A stretch of 64,000 nt of DNA from Gordionus sp. m RMFG-2023 (taxonomy: Eukaryota > Nematomorpha > Gordioida > Chordodea > Parachordodidae). Every line of letters starts with the position of its first letter. Positions within the stretch are counted from its first letter, which is position 1. Location of the stretch: assembly GCF_954871325.1 (NCBI RefSeq), contig NC_088775.1, forward strand, positions 62,535,561-62,599,560, in the 5' to 3' direction. The notes under the pieces were generated by a model. The model worked only from the letters and a program-made list of their open reading frames with translations. It made no database searches and was not told the origin of the DNA. The translations under genes were made by a program, and so were the position numbers. This document shows, piece by piece, positions 13,000-25,200 of this stretch.

Positions 13000-13860
13000 C
13001 CGACTCTTACCTACTATACGATTACACTTGCAATCATATAATCAATTTTTGGTACAATTTATGGCTACATGTCCCGGTTTGTTACATTTAAAACACAAAC
13101 GGGATCTACCATAATTCGATTATAGAACCTCAAATTTATTCGGGTTGATCAGAATCTTTTCTAACATTAGAATTTTCTAGTGTCGATTTCCTTAACGGAA
13201 AACCCTCACAAAAATTTTGTTCTTTGACTACACAGGTCTCTACCTTATGGCTCTATACCCACAGCGGGTACATTTCAAATCTTCAAAGATTTTTCTATTC
13301 CCGGAAAAACCATTCTTTCCATCGGAGATGTTTTTCCCATTTAACCCCGTCGGACCACATATTTGGCCTTTATTACCATTACTATTAGAAATAACCAACT
13401 TATTTATATCCTGATATATAATCTTAATTACTTCTTTTATTTCTTTCAATTCTCGGAGGATAACCACAGATCTCTCCACAATATCCAAACTATCATCATT
13501 ATTACATTCCAAAGTTTCTACCATTTCTGGTCTGCCATTCTTGATTTCATTTAAAACCACATTTAAATTACTTTCCAAGACCGAAATTTTTTTCCAACAA
13601 TCAGCCGACACTGGAGTGTCTCTTTTCCAATTACCATATAATTTGGTCGCAACCAAAGTACATTTTCCAAATAAAAATTTCAAAATAATATAAATTAAAT
13701 ATATAATTACTATTAATCCTAATGTAATTAAAAAATGATGGCCTATATCCAATTCATTAATGTTCTGATACAAGATTTTATAAACCATATCCTTAAAGAT
13801 GGCAACTTTATTAATAAAAGTAGGCTCAGAATACTTATCGAAATACACCACCATCGCATA
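13000..13860 (-). pseudogene. Gag-like region of the Ty3-like element (fossil)
   Basis: The first coding region after the 5' LTR. It has a strongly hydrophobic segment near its N-terminus (LITLGLIVIIYLIYIILKF) followed by a polar, helix-prone region and, at the 3' side around 13070-13090, a CCHC zinc-knuckle-like pattern (CFKCNKPGH). I see no recognisable capsid signature. The membrane-like segment is unusual for Gag. This is part of a broken element. Confidence 0.55.
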
Positions 13861-14161
13861 TTACAAATTTTTACTCTTAAATTACGTTATTACAGAAAAT
13901 TATATTATTTTACAAAAATTACGCGTTAATCGAACTAATCTAAAAAATCTTTTTAAAACTATTTTATTTTTCTTAAAACCATTTATTAATTAAATTTTAT
14001 AACCATTTATTAATAAATTTCTAAAAAAAATTATAAACAACAAAACTGTGATTGCGTTGTGTCCTGAGGAAAAATACAAAATGTAAAATAAAATATTGAT
14101 TTTTCCTTATAACAACGAATAACCCTGGTATCAAGAATATCCTGTAGTCACGGTCAACAAC

Positions 14162-14538
14162 TGAAAAAATATTATCTACGAGAAAAAACAAAACCTTACT
14201 TGAAATCCACTGAAAAAAAATTATCTACGAGAAAAATAAAACCTTACTTGAAATCCCTTACTATACTCAAATAACAATTTAAGGGTACTAACTCAAGACG
14301 TTAATTTGTAACAACACGATATTTTTACTCTAATATTTTATTAACATGATTTTTTAAATAATCAATTATTTATAATAAACGAATTATTTCAGACAATAAT
14401 TTCAAAAATAAAAAAATTTCCATCAGTTTTTTACAAAAAAAATAATAATGATTCTTGGTAAAAAAATATTATTAAAAGCCAAGTTGAAATGATTGACATT
14501 TCAAATATATAAAAAAATATATATTATAATTTACGACA
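14162..14538 (-). repeat. 5' LTR of the Ty3-like element
   Basis: A TG...CA bounded 377-bp sequence nearly identical to 7560-7917. In minus-strand orientation it lies upstream of the gag-like region, so it is the 5' LTR. It contains a short internal duplicated block with an ATTATCTACGAGAAAAA motif. The primer-binding site should lie just inside, around 14140-14161; I could not assign the tRNA. Confidence 0.85.
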
Positions 14539-15239
14539 ACTCTCTTGACTGTTAATTTCTAAATTAATGTTTTCTAGTTTTCTAAATTAACTATATCTTA
14601 CCGATAAAATTTTATTTTTTATGATAATGTATTTTATACATCCGTATAAGATTAATATTCATCATGACTAGGCACCTTACCTTATAGACCCAAATAGTTT
14701 GATAAAGGTATATAAATTTGATGTTAGAAAAAAACTATGAGAAGCAAAATATAATTTTTTCCGATTACAAAGTGAAGCTAAGAATATATAACGTTAGAAA
14801 AATCTATCAAGTCATATATATTTTACTGATTACATAATATTTAGTTTAAAATACAATATCTAAAATGAAATTTTTTTTAACTAAATAATTAATAGCTATT
14901 TTGTATTTAAAAGATATAGTTTTTATTTTCTTACCTTTTTCTACTTCACACCCATAACTATACCTCACTCTAGAACTACAAAGTGGATAGGGCGTAATTC
15001 CACTCATTTTGATAAATATACATCTGTACAAGTGTTGGTATCCCTGAGAAAAAAAAATTCAGCAAAATTATAGGGAGGGTGGGCCTCCTTATAATTCACA
15101 TTCGCTTACTTTCGGCAGATCTATGACCAATATGATAGATAAGATAAGAAGATATAAAAAGTTATAATTTACTTATAAATAAATTAAAAAAAACATCTTT
15201 CTAATATCAAAAACAATGAACCTGGATTAAAACAAACTA
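14539..15239. other. AT-rich spacer, nothing recognised
   Basis: No supported gene or repeat. The 5' end of the phosphodiesterase gene must lie in this area or further upstream, but no exon was found. Confidence 0.35.
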
Positions 15240-15244
15240 GTTTA

Positions 15245-15460
15245 ATTTTCTATTAACATTGACCCAGCAAGCCAACCCAGCAGGCCGACCCAGTATGCCA
15301 ACCTAGTATGCCAACCCGGGTCGGCTCAACAGGTCTAATGGATCGGACTGGGTCGTGGTCGATTTTGCGACCCTGGCTCTGGGTTGGGCCAATTTTTACG
15401 ACTTCGACTCGGGGTCGTGGTCGAAAAAAACCAACCATTTAACAACACTAGTTTTGAGGA
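15245..15460. repeat. GC-rich island, probable MITE end
   Basis: A stretch much richer in G+C than its surroundings, with iterated CCAACCCAGCA/CCGACCCAGTATG blocks and then TCGGGGTCGTGGTCG-like blocks. It ends with a sequence whose reverse complement reads TAGTGTTGTTAAATGG, close to GTGTTGTTAAACGGC at the edge of the GAGCC repeat at 46470. This suggests a family of non-autonomous elements with shared ends and variable GC-rich subterminal repeats. Confidence 0.45.
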
Positions 15461-15477
15461 TGAAATCGGAACAAGAT

Positions 15478-15650
15478 CGGTATAAGTGAATATCGTACAA
15501 ACAAAGAAAAATATAAATTGTAGTGTAAAAAATAAAACAAATCATTTATAAACGAATATTCTACAAACAAAGAAAAATATAAATGGTAATATAAGAAAAA
15601 CCCATCACTTATAAGCGAATACCGTACAAACAAAAGATAAGATAAATTAT
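15478..15650. repeat. ~65-bp tandem repeat, three copies
   Basis: The block ACAAACAAAG recurs at about 15497, 15562 and 15625, each followed by A-rich sequence and preceded by a CGAATA motif. Confidence 0.75.
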
Positions 15651-15674
15651 AAACTAATTAAAAACACAACAGTT

Positions 15675-15870
15675 TTTAAAAACAATGTTAGAATGTACAG
15701 ATAAATAGGCTTGATTACATAAACCGATACTTTTTATTAAAAAACAAAGTTAGTTTAAAAAAACAATGTTAGAATATACAGATAAATAGGTTAGATTACA
15801 TAAACCGATACTTTTTATTAAAAAAAACAAAAATAGTTTTAAAAAACAATGTTCGAATATACTAATAATA
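15675..15870. repeat. ~82-bp tandem repeat, 2.4 copies
   Basis: ACAATGTTAGAAT-type blocks occur near 15682, 15763 and 15846; the first two units share a long stretch ending ACATAAACCGATACTTTTTA. Confidence 0.85.
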
Positions 15871-15919
15871 GCTTGATTCCAAAAAACAGGGTTGTTAGAA
15901 TCTATAAAAAAACAGGCTC

Positions 15920-16010
15920 CATTTGGGTGCACCTAGCCTATAATTTTATATTTACCCAAATTTGGAGGCAAGTATTTACCCCCAAATGGAGGCACGCAGC
16001 CGAAAATATA
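15920..16010. repeat. Short inverted repeat before exon
   Basis: GGCTCCATTTGGGTGCAC near 15925 is matched in reverse by CCCCAAATGGAGGCACGC near 15985, able to form a hairpin in the transcript just upstream of the splice acceptor at 16037-16038. Confidence 0.6.
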
Positions 16011-16038
16011 ATTTTTAGCCTCTGCCACCTTTTTTTAG

Positions 16039-16252
16039 TACTTTAAATATGCATAATTTTCAAGGAAATTTAGATTATCTGATTTTTGCAACATCATTAG
16101 TATGCTTATATTATTGGCATTTTGCAATAAATGATTTTGATGACTTTAATACCTTTATGATTCTAAAACTTTATTCAAAATATTTTTACCATTGGTACCA
16201 TCTAATATTGATAATATTTTGGACTAATTTTGCAACTGGATTGATAAATGTG
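16039..16252 (+). CDS. GDE-type phosphodiesterase, first recognised exon (membrane segments)
   Basis: Preceded by TTTTTTTAG (acceptor ending 16038) and followed by GTATGA (donor at 16253). The first base completes a split codon, so at least one upstream coding exon is expected. It encodes two hydrophobic helices (around LIFATSLVCLYYW and HLILIIFWTNFATG) linked by INDFDDFNTF, which corresponds to the NDYDEFNWYLY loop of human GDPD5. It ends in phase 0. The next intron is only 78 bp, the shortest in this gene. Confidence 0.75.
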
Positions 16253-19200
16253 GTATGAATTTAAGTATTCATAATTCTAATATTAAATTTGTATCAATAA
16301 CTATTCAAATTATATTCTCTTAATATTTAGATGCTAACAGATTTCAATATATTTAAGCATTCTTCAATGAATAGCAAAATATGCTTAAAATGGAAGATTT
16401 TAAAATTTTGGAAACCTATTGCTCTAACTGTTAATATATCCTTTCTTGTAATGCTCTATACTTTATGGCCCAATGAATGGATTCTCATCTTTAAATCATT
16501 TCATGTATATAATTATATATTAATATTTTAACAATAATTGGGAATTGGGGATTTAAATCATTTCTAAGTGTACATAATTGTTTGAATATATGAAAATTTC
16601 ACTGCAAAGTTGAACAGGTCAAGTTCTAGATTATAGATTAGCAAAGCTCAACCCAAGCCATTTACATGTCTAACCCATGGGCTATCCTGTTTTTAAAAAA
16701 TTATAATGGGTATGGGTGTACATAAATAAATTTTGGATGAGGCTGCACAGTTTATAAATAAAAAACCAGGCAGAGCCTTACAAATTTTAATAAGCGAGCC
16801 ACAAAATTCAAAATTTGATATATTTTTTGAATTTTAAGCTAATATTTTGAAGTTAAATATGTCATCTTTCTTGATTAAAACCAATAATAATAAAGATTAC
16901 CTAAAAAATAGAGATAGAGACCTATATGTATCATTTGGTTGCCCTTGAATCCTATTTTAAATATATATATTTTTTTAATCTAAGGTTTTTTTTAATTTTT
17001 AGAAAAAGTAAAAATTGATTTAATAATATGTATTTGAGCAAAATTTTTAATAATTGATTCATATGTTTATTAAATCAATATAAATTTTATTTAAAAAATT
17101 AGGGTAGTTACTTAGCCATCATCCCCAATTCTAGTTTCACTCATTTGGGGGAGGGGCAGACAAAAATCTTGGAGGGCAGTTAAAAAAAAAATTTCAACAC
17201 CACAAAGTAAATATTTAAGTTATTGGAGCACAAAATTGAAATATACAATTTTATTTGAAGTATACCTCATAAAAATTACAATGATCAATTATATTTATAA
17301 AATTTGATGGAAGATGAAAATTGACTTATAGCTGGAAAGAAATAAGTTGATTCATAGATTTACAAATATTATACAATAACATTGATATAGTTTAATTATA
17401 CTTGAATAATACTTGTTTGGGATTCAATTATAAAATATATGTAATTAAGAAAATATATTTAACTATATTACAATAGATATTGTGACCAATGATTGCAGTG
17501 TAAAACTAACTTTTGGTTGAGATGTATTTTAAATACCTTAAAAATATTTCCAAAATTAATATTTTTAGTTATGGTTTTCATGTCCTAATAAAACTCAAAT
17601 GCTTATCTGATTTAATAATTATATTTAATGGAGAAAGGTTGAATCACAACTCGATGTGGATGGTATAAATTGTTACAGAATATTTGAGTATAACATTTGA
17701 CATAATCTGATGTAACACAATCTTTATAATTCTAAACTTAAATAATTTTGCCAATAAACCTTTAAATTTTTTTATGTCTAGAAAATTGAAATGACCATCT
17801 TGATTAAAATTTTTTGTAATTTGCTAATTAGTTTATACAAAAAAATTGGAAAATCTTTTAGTCTTAGAATACTATTCTGTGTATTATGAAATTATAATGT
17901 TATTCAAGTCCACTTTATTCAAGAACTTTCTTCCAGTTGATAATACACATTTTGTTATAGATTGATTCACCATTGTTTAAGTTATATATTTTACAAGGAA
18001 GGCAATTAAAATGCATCAGTTTTAATTAATTATTCACTCTATTTGTATTTATAAAACTTTAAATAAAATCTTCATCCATTATTAGTAACAGTCTTTTTTT
18101 CTCTTTCTACATTCTTATTTTAAAAGATATTTATCCAAAAAATATAAAAATATTTTCCAGGAACCAAGAGAATTAAAAAAAATTTCATGGGAAGTGGCGA
18201 AAATAATAGAATTGGCCTGAAAAGCCATTAATTCTAAATCACATATCGAAATAAGTAACATTTTCCTTTACCTTTTTGGGCATTTGAAAAATTTTTGTTT
18301 CAATAGTTCTCAAACCTAGTGTAATAATCACATGTATCTTTTGCTTGCCAGTTATTTCATGTGCTTTACATCTTCTACACAATTTAATTTCTTCATTATA
18401 ATCATTATACATATTTCTAAGCCAAGTTCTGACAAAGATAGAAATACTTTTTGAAATCACCAGACACCCTTAAAAATTCTTTAGATTTTTGTGATCCAAA
18501 TTACTTGTTTAAAGTATCCAGGAAATGAAATTGCCATTGTTTAATTTAATATCTGTTTTCAGCTGTTGAGATGGAATTCTCCTTGTAGTTGACTCAAATA
18601 CTCCAGGTCAGGATATCTCAATGTTCTATGTGATATTTTTGTTTTTTATTTATACTTTTTGGTAGGTGGGTAAAATAATTGGATCTATGGTCTATGTTTT
18701 ATTATATATATTTATTTAACACTCGCAATCCCATATAGACTTAGGGTTGTCACTGTCATATTCAAATCAAATTTTTTAAAAAGATTTAAATAGCCATTTT
18801 TTAAAGAATAATTCATGATTTAATAAATATTTCAATTTTAAAAAATTGTATATTTGAGAAGGATTATATTATTCAAATTTTTACTTAAATTATGTGTAGG
18901 AGACCTTTATATACCACCCATAAAAATAATATTGACACACAGGCCCTCTTATTCAACCTCACTATAATTTTTTAATATTTTTCTGTAATTTTTTTAAAAA
19001 TAGTTTTACTATCTCTACCATCATCTCTTAGTTTGCGTGTTACTAATCTTATTATGGGCAAGATACATCAAAGTCGAAAGTAATATAAACATTGAAATTA
19101 TTTATAAAAAAATTTTAAAAAATGACATTAGTAAAATTTTATTACAAAAATTATTGATAACCCTCAAGGTTTGAATCTTCTTTACGTTTTATCTATCACG

Positions 19201-22200
19201 CTAGTCATATTTTTAGCGTTAATAATCTTGTCTATAATCTTCAAACCTCCTTGCACTATGAATAACCATGCCGTTTACTTACCCCGAAGGCCTGGTGTTA
19301 TAGCTCACAGAGGAGCCCAATACGTAAATTATTTAATTCATAATAAATATATTATTTACTTCTTCACTGGTTTTAAAAGAATAATAGACCTTTGTTTTCT
19401 ATAAACAACTAAATCATTTTTCTAATTATGAGATGTAAAATTTTGATTAAAATTACCGTTTACATCATAAGCTTCGTGATGGTGACATATAATTTTAAAT
19501 AAAACGAACTACTAAAATTTAAACTAAATATAATTTTTTAAAAAAGTAATAATTTGAAAAACTTAACTGAATAAATTGTATCTAAAGTTAATTCAAGATA
19601 TTTATCAAAATAATTCTGATAAATTCAAAGGGGTATATAAATTTTCCTAGAATTCAATGATTTTGATAATTATAAATTTTAGAAAAAATGACAATAACTA
19701 AAAATAAATATTCATTAAACCCTTTAAACAATGAAAAGAGCCATAAATTAGCATTTAGGAAGAAAACAGATCCGCCTGATCATCTATATTATATTTTAAT
19801 ATCCAATTCCTTAAATAAAATCATAAATCACAGTACAATTATATACTCAGATATTAACTAATTATTAACAAAAAATTTAGTAAAAGGTCATTCTATGTCA
19901 AATCAAACACCTTTCGGCCCATTTCTTCTAATTTCGATAGAAATTTGTAGGCTAGGCATGTTATATATGTTCTATTTATATCAAAAATAAATTTTAGCTC
20001 ATTAGCAATTATATTACACAAGATAATAGGGATTAAAGGTATAAAATTGGCTTTTTTAAAAACCTTCTATACTGATGTTAAATAATTAGTTTTAAATTAA
20101 AAGCTAAATTAGTTCGTATATTGAATCTAATATTAATAACTAAGTCAATAATTGATAATTATGGGAGAAACATCAAACGATTTTTAAAATTTTTATTATC
20201 TATTATTCTTTTACTATTTTTCTAATAATTTCTTCAATAATTAGGTAATAATTTAAAAAATATCACGAATAATATGCAAAAACATAGATGATGCTATATG
20301 TGAACGTTTTTATCCAATAAAAGGTTTTTTAAAAATCGTTTTAAATCATTTTAATGCATTAAAATTGATTTACGAGGCGTGCATATTGAAATTTTTTTTG
20401 ATTTTATCGAAATTGAGCCAGAATTATTTCCTGATAAATCCCTTTTCAATAATGTCTATTTTTGCTTCGAGAATTTTAACTATTTATAATTATAAAATAT
20501 TATTTACTCTGATTTTAGATTTTTTTTTTAATGAATATAAAAATTATGGTTGAATGTTTGTATAGCTTAGCCCCGAAAATACCATATTCTCGTACCACGT
20601 GGCTATGAATATGTGCGAATATCGATACTCTAACTCAAACGATGATGCAGGTTAAATTTAATAAATAAAACTGTATATTTTGATGTAGTTGTTAGTTGCA
20701 CGATGACAAAGAGACACTTACCTTACACATTTCTTATATGTGAATTCGAGAAATCATTGATCTCGAAAATATAAATATATTTTAGGATTATTTTAATCTA
20801 ATTTTGATTAGTATTGTTTTACGTTTATAAGGTTATAAATTTTACTAAATTAAGGGTACTTATTCACAGTGGCTCCTACACTTTCAGAGCGATGGAAGCA
20901 GAATACCCCGCCTGAAAAATACCCCCCCCCCCCTACCATTCCTCCAAAAAAACACTTAATTATTTTATGACCCCCAATCTCAATTATTATTTAAAAAAAT
21001 ATATACTTTAAAAATATTTGTTTTTAAAATTAAAAGACAAAATGGGAAGAGAGAGCGAAGGAATTTATATTTTCGTCAATATTTAATTGATATTCTAGAT
21101 ATCATTTTAAACATCTTTTCCACCATTCCCTTTGATATAAAAAATGATGCTTAATTTAAAAATCTTTTTGATTTATCATTAAATCTTTCATTAAACTGCA
21201 TTATTATCAAATCAAGTGCAGCATAAAATACATTTAGTTATTGAAGGATTTTATTTAACAGTAAAACCCGATTCCAATTTTCAATGTTTTAAAAGTAGAC
21301 CGATACCATTTGCATGGGAATTAGAAGGGGTACTGCAACGATTAGAATCTGTGGGAGGTTTTATGAAAACTAAAATTTTCATTACTTCTTCAATTGTACC
21401 CGTACACAAAAAGGATGGATCCTTACCAATTTTTGGTAACCTTCGGCAGACCGTTATTGCAAATATTTTAGCTGATCAAATCCAGAATAAACCAGTTATT
21501 AGTCACACTAGGTAATGGATCAAAATATGTGGTTGGATTTAAGAAGCGTACTTTCAAATAGCTTTAGATGAAGATGCACAAAAGCTTTTAATGACGAAAC
21601 ATCTTTGAACTTTATAGTTTTACGCTACTTTAGGTTAGAATATCTTTAGTGCCGGCAATATTTCAACAAATAATGGATATAATTAAAAAGACTACCCGAC
21701 GTTGCGGTATATTTGGACGGTATTATAATTACTGGGGAATTAATAGAGATTCATAAAAGAAACTATAACCGTGGTAAAAACGTTAGAATGAAACGGTATC
21801 AAATTATATGTGAAAAGTGTGAATTCTTAGGTCATAAAATGCATGATGTAATAAACTATATAAAAATTTATGAATATAATATATCAAATAAATTAAGTAG
21901 GATTTTATAAATTTTCAACGCCGTGCTACCACCTAAAAATCGTCAGGGAGTATATTACTCAGCTTAAATCCATCGCCGGTCTTTTCGGCTTGGCAATTTG
22001 CGGCAGTGACTTGAGCCTGAGGCGCCCAGGTCTATTTATTTTACATATTTTCATAAAATAAAAGGAGCCAAAATTTGATTTATTTAGTATATTTAGAAAA
22101 AAATTGAATATTTTAAAGAGTTGCTTGAAATGTGATAATATTTTTCTTATATTATTTATGAGAAAAGAATTTAAAAATATTTAAAAGTCACATTCAATCA

Positions 22201-25200
22201 TAATATCTATTTAAGGTGAAATGATTGATTCTGTAATTTTCAGGGTATGAAAATAAACAAAATACACCTAATCATTCTACGTCAAAGATCACCTTCTTCA
22301 CGAGAAAAGGAAAATTTTGATGTTTCTTGTTTAGCCTATAGTTTACAGTTAGTCATTTTTTTGCATAAGAAATATTTATTACAACATTGTTTCTAGAATA
22401 GTTGGTAAATAATATAATAATCAATGTAAATATCGGTTTTATATGAATATCGGAAAGAAAATGTGTGGATCGATACAGCCCTGATATTCTTCTTATTCTA
22501 AAACAAAAGATACATTTCTTATAAAATAAATATATCTATCCAGCTTTTTTAATATACCAGTTATATTCAATAGTCAATATAGTATTTATTTGATTAATTA
22601 ACAAAAAATATTAATATATGTATAAAAGGCAAGTTGGTGGCCCTTGAAACAGACGTGCAAGTTAGTTATGACGGAACTTCATTCCTTCTACACGACCCTT
22701 ATCTCTACAGAACAACAAACATTCGTTCTAAATTCCCACTATTGTTTCGCAAGTTCGCTTATCTATTCAATTTCACCCTCCAGCTCAAGCTTTTGAACGC
22801 CGGTTCGTGGTTTTTAAATGTAAGATTTGATAATTAAAAATTTCTCCCATCCTCGTCTTTACCTCTCCGTGTCAATAATTTTGTAATAGAATATATAATT
22901 TTTTTTATTCTTAATTATACTATTTATATTCATATCATTATTAACATTGATATATTAATAATAAATTATGTCCTAGATTTTAAAATCTATATATAAGATT
23001 TCGATTAAGCAAATACTGAACATTTTAATCAGTATAAGTTAAATTTCTAATCTAAGTAATTTTGAAAAATAATTCTATTTAGGATTTTAATTAAATGGCT
23101 CTTTAATTTTGCTTAAAATATATTTTTTATTTTTTTTAACATTTAGGCAATTAATATATTTAGTACATTAGTAGCTATTATAATAATTTGAGATTAACTC
23201 CATATTCATATACTTTATTAATTCAACACTAATATATAACTGCACATATTCATTATTAAATATATTTTCTTTTTTAATTTTTTTTAAAAATATTTTATTT
23301 CGATTTAAAAACAATTGCAATTTGCAATAAAAGATATAAACTATATAAAAATAAAATATTGTAATGTATTAAAAAATGAACATTAGTAGGTGCATCTAGG
23401 TTAAGGCACCGTGGATTGATATACTATGAAACCTACAAATTTCCATTGAAATTCGTTGACGTAGTTACAAACCTTCATGAGGATCACCTGAAATTTAGCG
23501 CATTTTTTGGCCGAGTGCCTTGAAAAAATCCTTTGCTCTGGATCCAAAAGCACCGATTGTGTCAGAAACAATGGGGGTTAGAGTAATATTAGTAATGCTA
23601 ATGTATTTATTAATTTATCTAATTTCCGCTCGAACTAAGGTATTAGAGCTAAAGGATGGTGCAAACCGATAAACAAATGTGTAATCCCAGGCTAGTGGCT
23701 GCTCCATGGAATAAGTGTCATTACGTCGATATTGTCCCCGAGATTAAGACCTGCAGGTTCCAAAGTTGATGGAATATTAGCTGAACGGAGAGTTGCAGAA
23801 ATAATTTTTAGAGAAATTACAGCATGCAAGATGAGGGTGTGACGATATCACAGCATAAAGAAGACCTATTCCTATCCGAAGAATAATTCCATAATAACAA
23901 TCATGGTAAAAGAAATACAATCATAATGCTAGAATATTCTTGTTACAACTTCTATAATTTTGAATGACTGCCCTCCATGAACTAGTTCATATTAGATACT
24001 GACTCATTGCAGTTTTAAGTTTGGGCTTGTAAGACCCATTTTTGGATACGGTCGCCATCTATAACATCATGCTCAGTACTCAAAATATAGGAATAAACTA
24101 TACCAATGATATTAATAATTACCTAGACTGACGATTTATTTGGGCCATTCCATTCAAATCAATCAAAAAAGGCACATTTTCGACCGACCCCTTTTAAAAT
24201 TGTTAAAATTTCTGGAATGTTTGGATTAGGAAAAAAATAAGAAATTCGTTTATTTTAGCTCGCTAGAACACCTGGTTCCCAAGATACAGGGTCTCAAAGG
24301 TGCGAAAAATAGTCACTTTCAAATCTGTAAAATTTTTAAAATGCTTATATCTTAAAAACTAGTTGTAGTAGAACTAAATATAATATATCAAATTGTAGGT
24401 AAACAAAATCTTTAAGTATCTATCATAAGAAAAAAATAATTTGGCTCCAATTTGAGTCTTCTCCGATTTACTTATATTGCTCCAATGTTTCTAAGTAATA
24501 AAGGGAACATGTTATTCGTAATTTAGAACAGAATTTTTTTTAACAATAACTTGTAGTTGTATATAGCGATTCTATTTTATGCAAATAAAAATGCATATTT
24601 CTAACATCAATTATTTTTTCCTTTTCATCAATTTTTCTATTAATTTCAACATTTTTTTCCAATATTTTCCATTTATTTTTTCTCCATATATAATAAATTA
24701 CTCCAATAAGTACAATTAATATCAATCCTAAAGAACTATTATTGTATTTAATGTATATAAAATTTTTTATTGTTTGTTTACGGTTAAACATAGTTAATTT
24801 TTTTAAAATTTTTCATTTATATTTCAATTTTTATTTAATTTTTATGCTTATAGCGGTTCTTTTCTAATTGGTATTTATATAAATTTTTTATTTTAATTTT
24901 TACATTTGGAATTTCATTTTCTAAATTTGTGTATTATAGGTAGTAATTAGTCGTCTAATATATTTTAAGATTTCTTTAACACACGGCAGTGGCATATCCA
25001 GGATTTTCTTTAGGGGGGGGAATTTTTTTTGGGGGGGGGCTTCGCCCCCAAATTCTCTTTACCTGTCGGCCAGCTTTCTCCCGACCTTCGGCCGAGTCTT
25101 ATGTTTTAGCTATTCTATTAAATTATTCATAATTTAATAATAATTATATTTCTGTTTTTAACTATTATTTACTAATTCGTGCTTATGGATATTACAAGCC

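Larger units (their letters stand above)
7560..14538 (-). mobile_element. Ty3/gypsy-like LTR retrotransposon (fossil)
   Basis: A direct repeat of about 360-377 bp starting TG and ending CA frames a minus-strand coding region with, in element order, a gag-like region with zinc knuckle, an aspartic protease, reverse transcriptase, RNase H and integrase, which is the Ty3/gypsy order. A purine-rich AAAGGGGTGG stretch abuts the 3' LTR inside the element, as expected for a polypurine tract. The LTRs differ at only about 2 percent of positions plus one short length difference, so the insertion looks fairly young. The coding region is nevertheless broken, with roughly a handful of interruptions. No flanking target duplication could be matched. 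About 1.5 kb between integrase and 3' LTR holds no recognised gene. Confidence 0.88.

Noticed and set aside
17480-17575. Open stretch after GATTGCAG with a hydrophobic end (KLIFLVMVFMS).
   Set aside because: No donor of the needed phase near its end and no convincing similarity.
18091-18192. Open phase-0 stretch after AACAG with FLFLH, considered as the missing phosphodiesterase exon.
   Set aside because: The rest is polar where a membrane helix is needed, and its only donor gives the wrong phase for the next exon.
18600-18672. Hydrophobic stretch (GYLNVLCDIFVFYLYFLV) with a donor of the correct phase, another candidate for the missing exon.
   Set aside because: Both possible acceptors give the wrong entry phase from 16504 and the loop would be about nine residues short. 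It remains a weak possibility.
24540-24791. An 83-codon minus-strand frame with one hydrophobic helix.
   Set aside because: No recognised family and a single helix is expected by chance in such AT-rich DNA.
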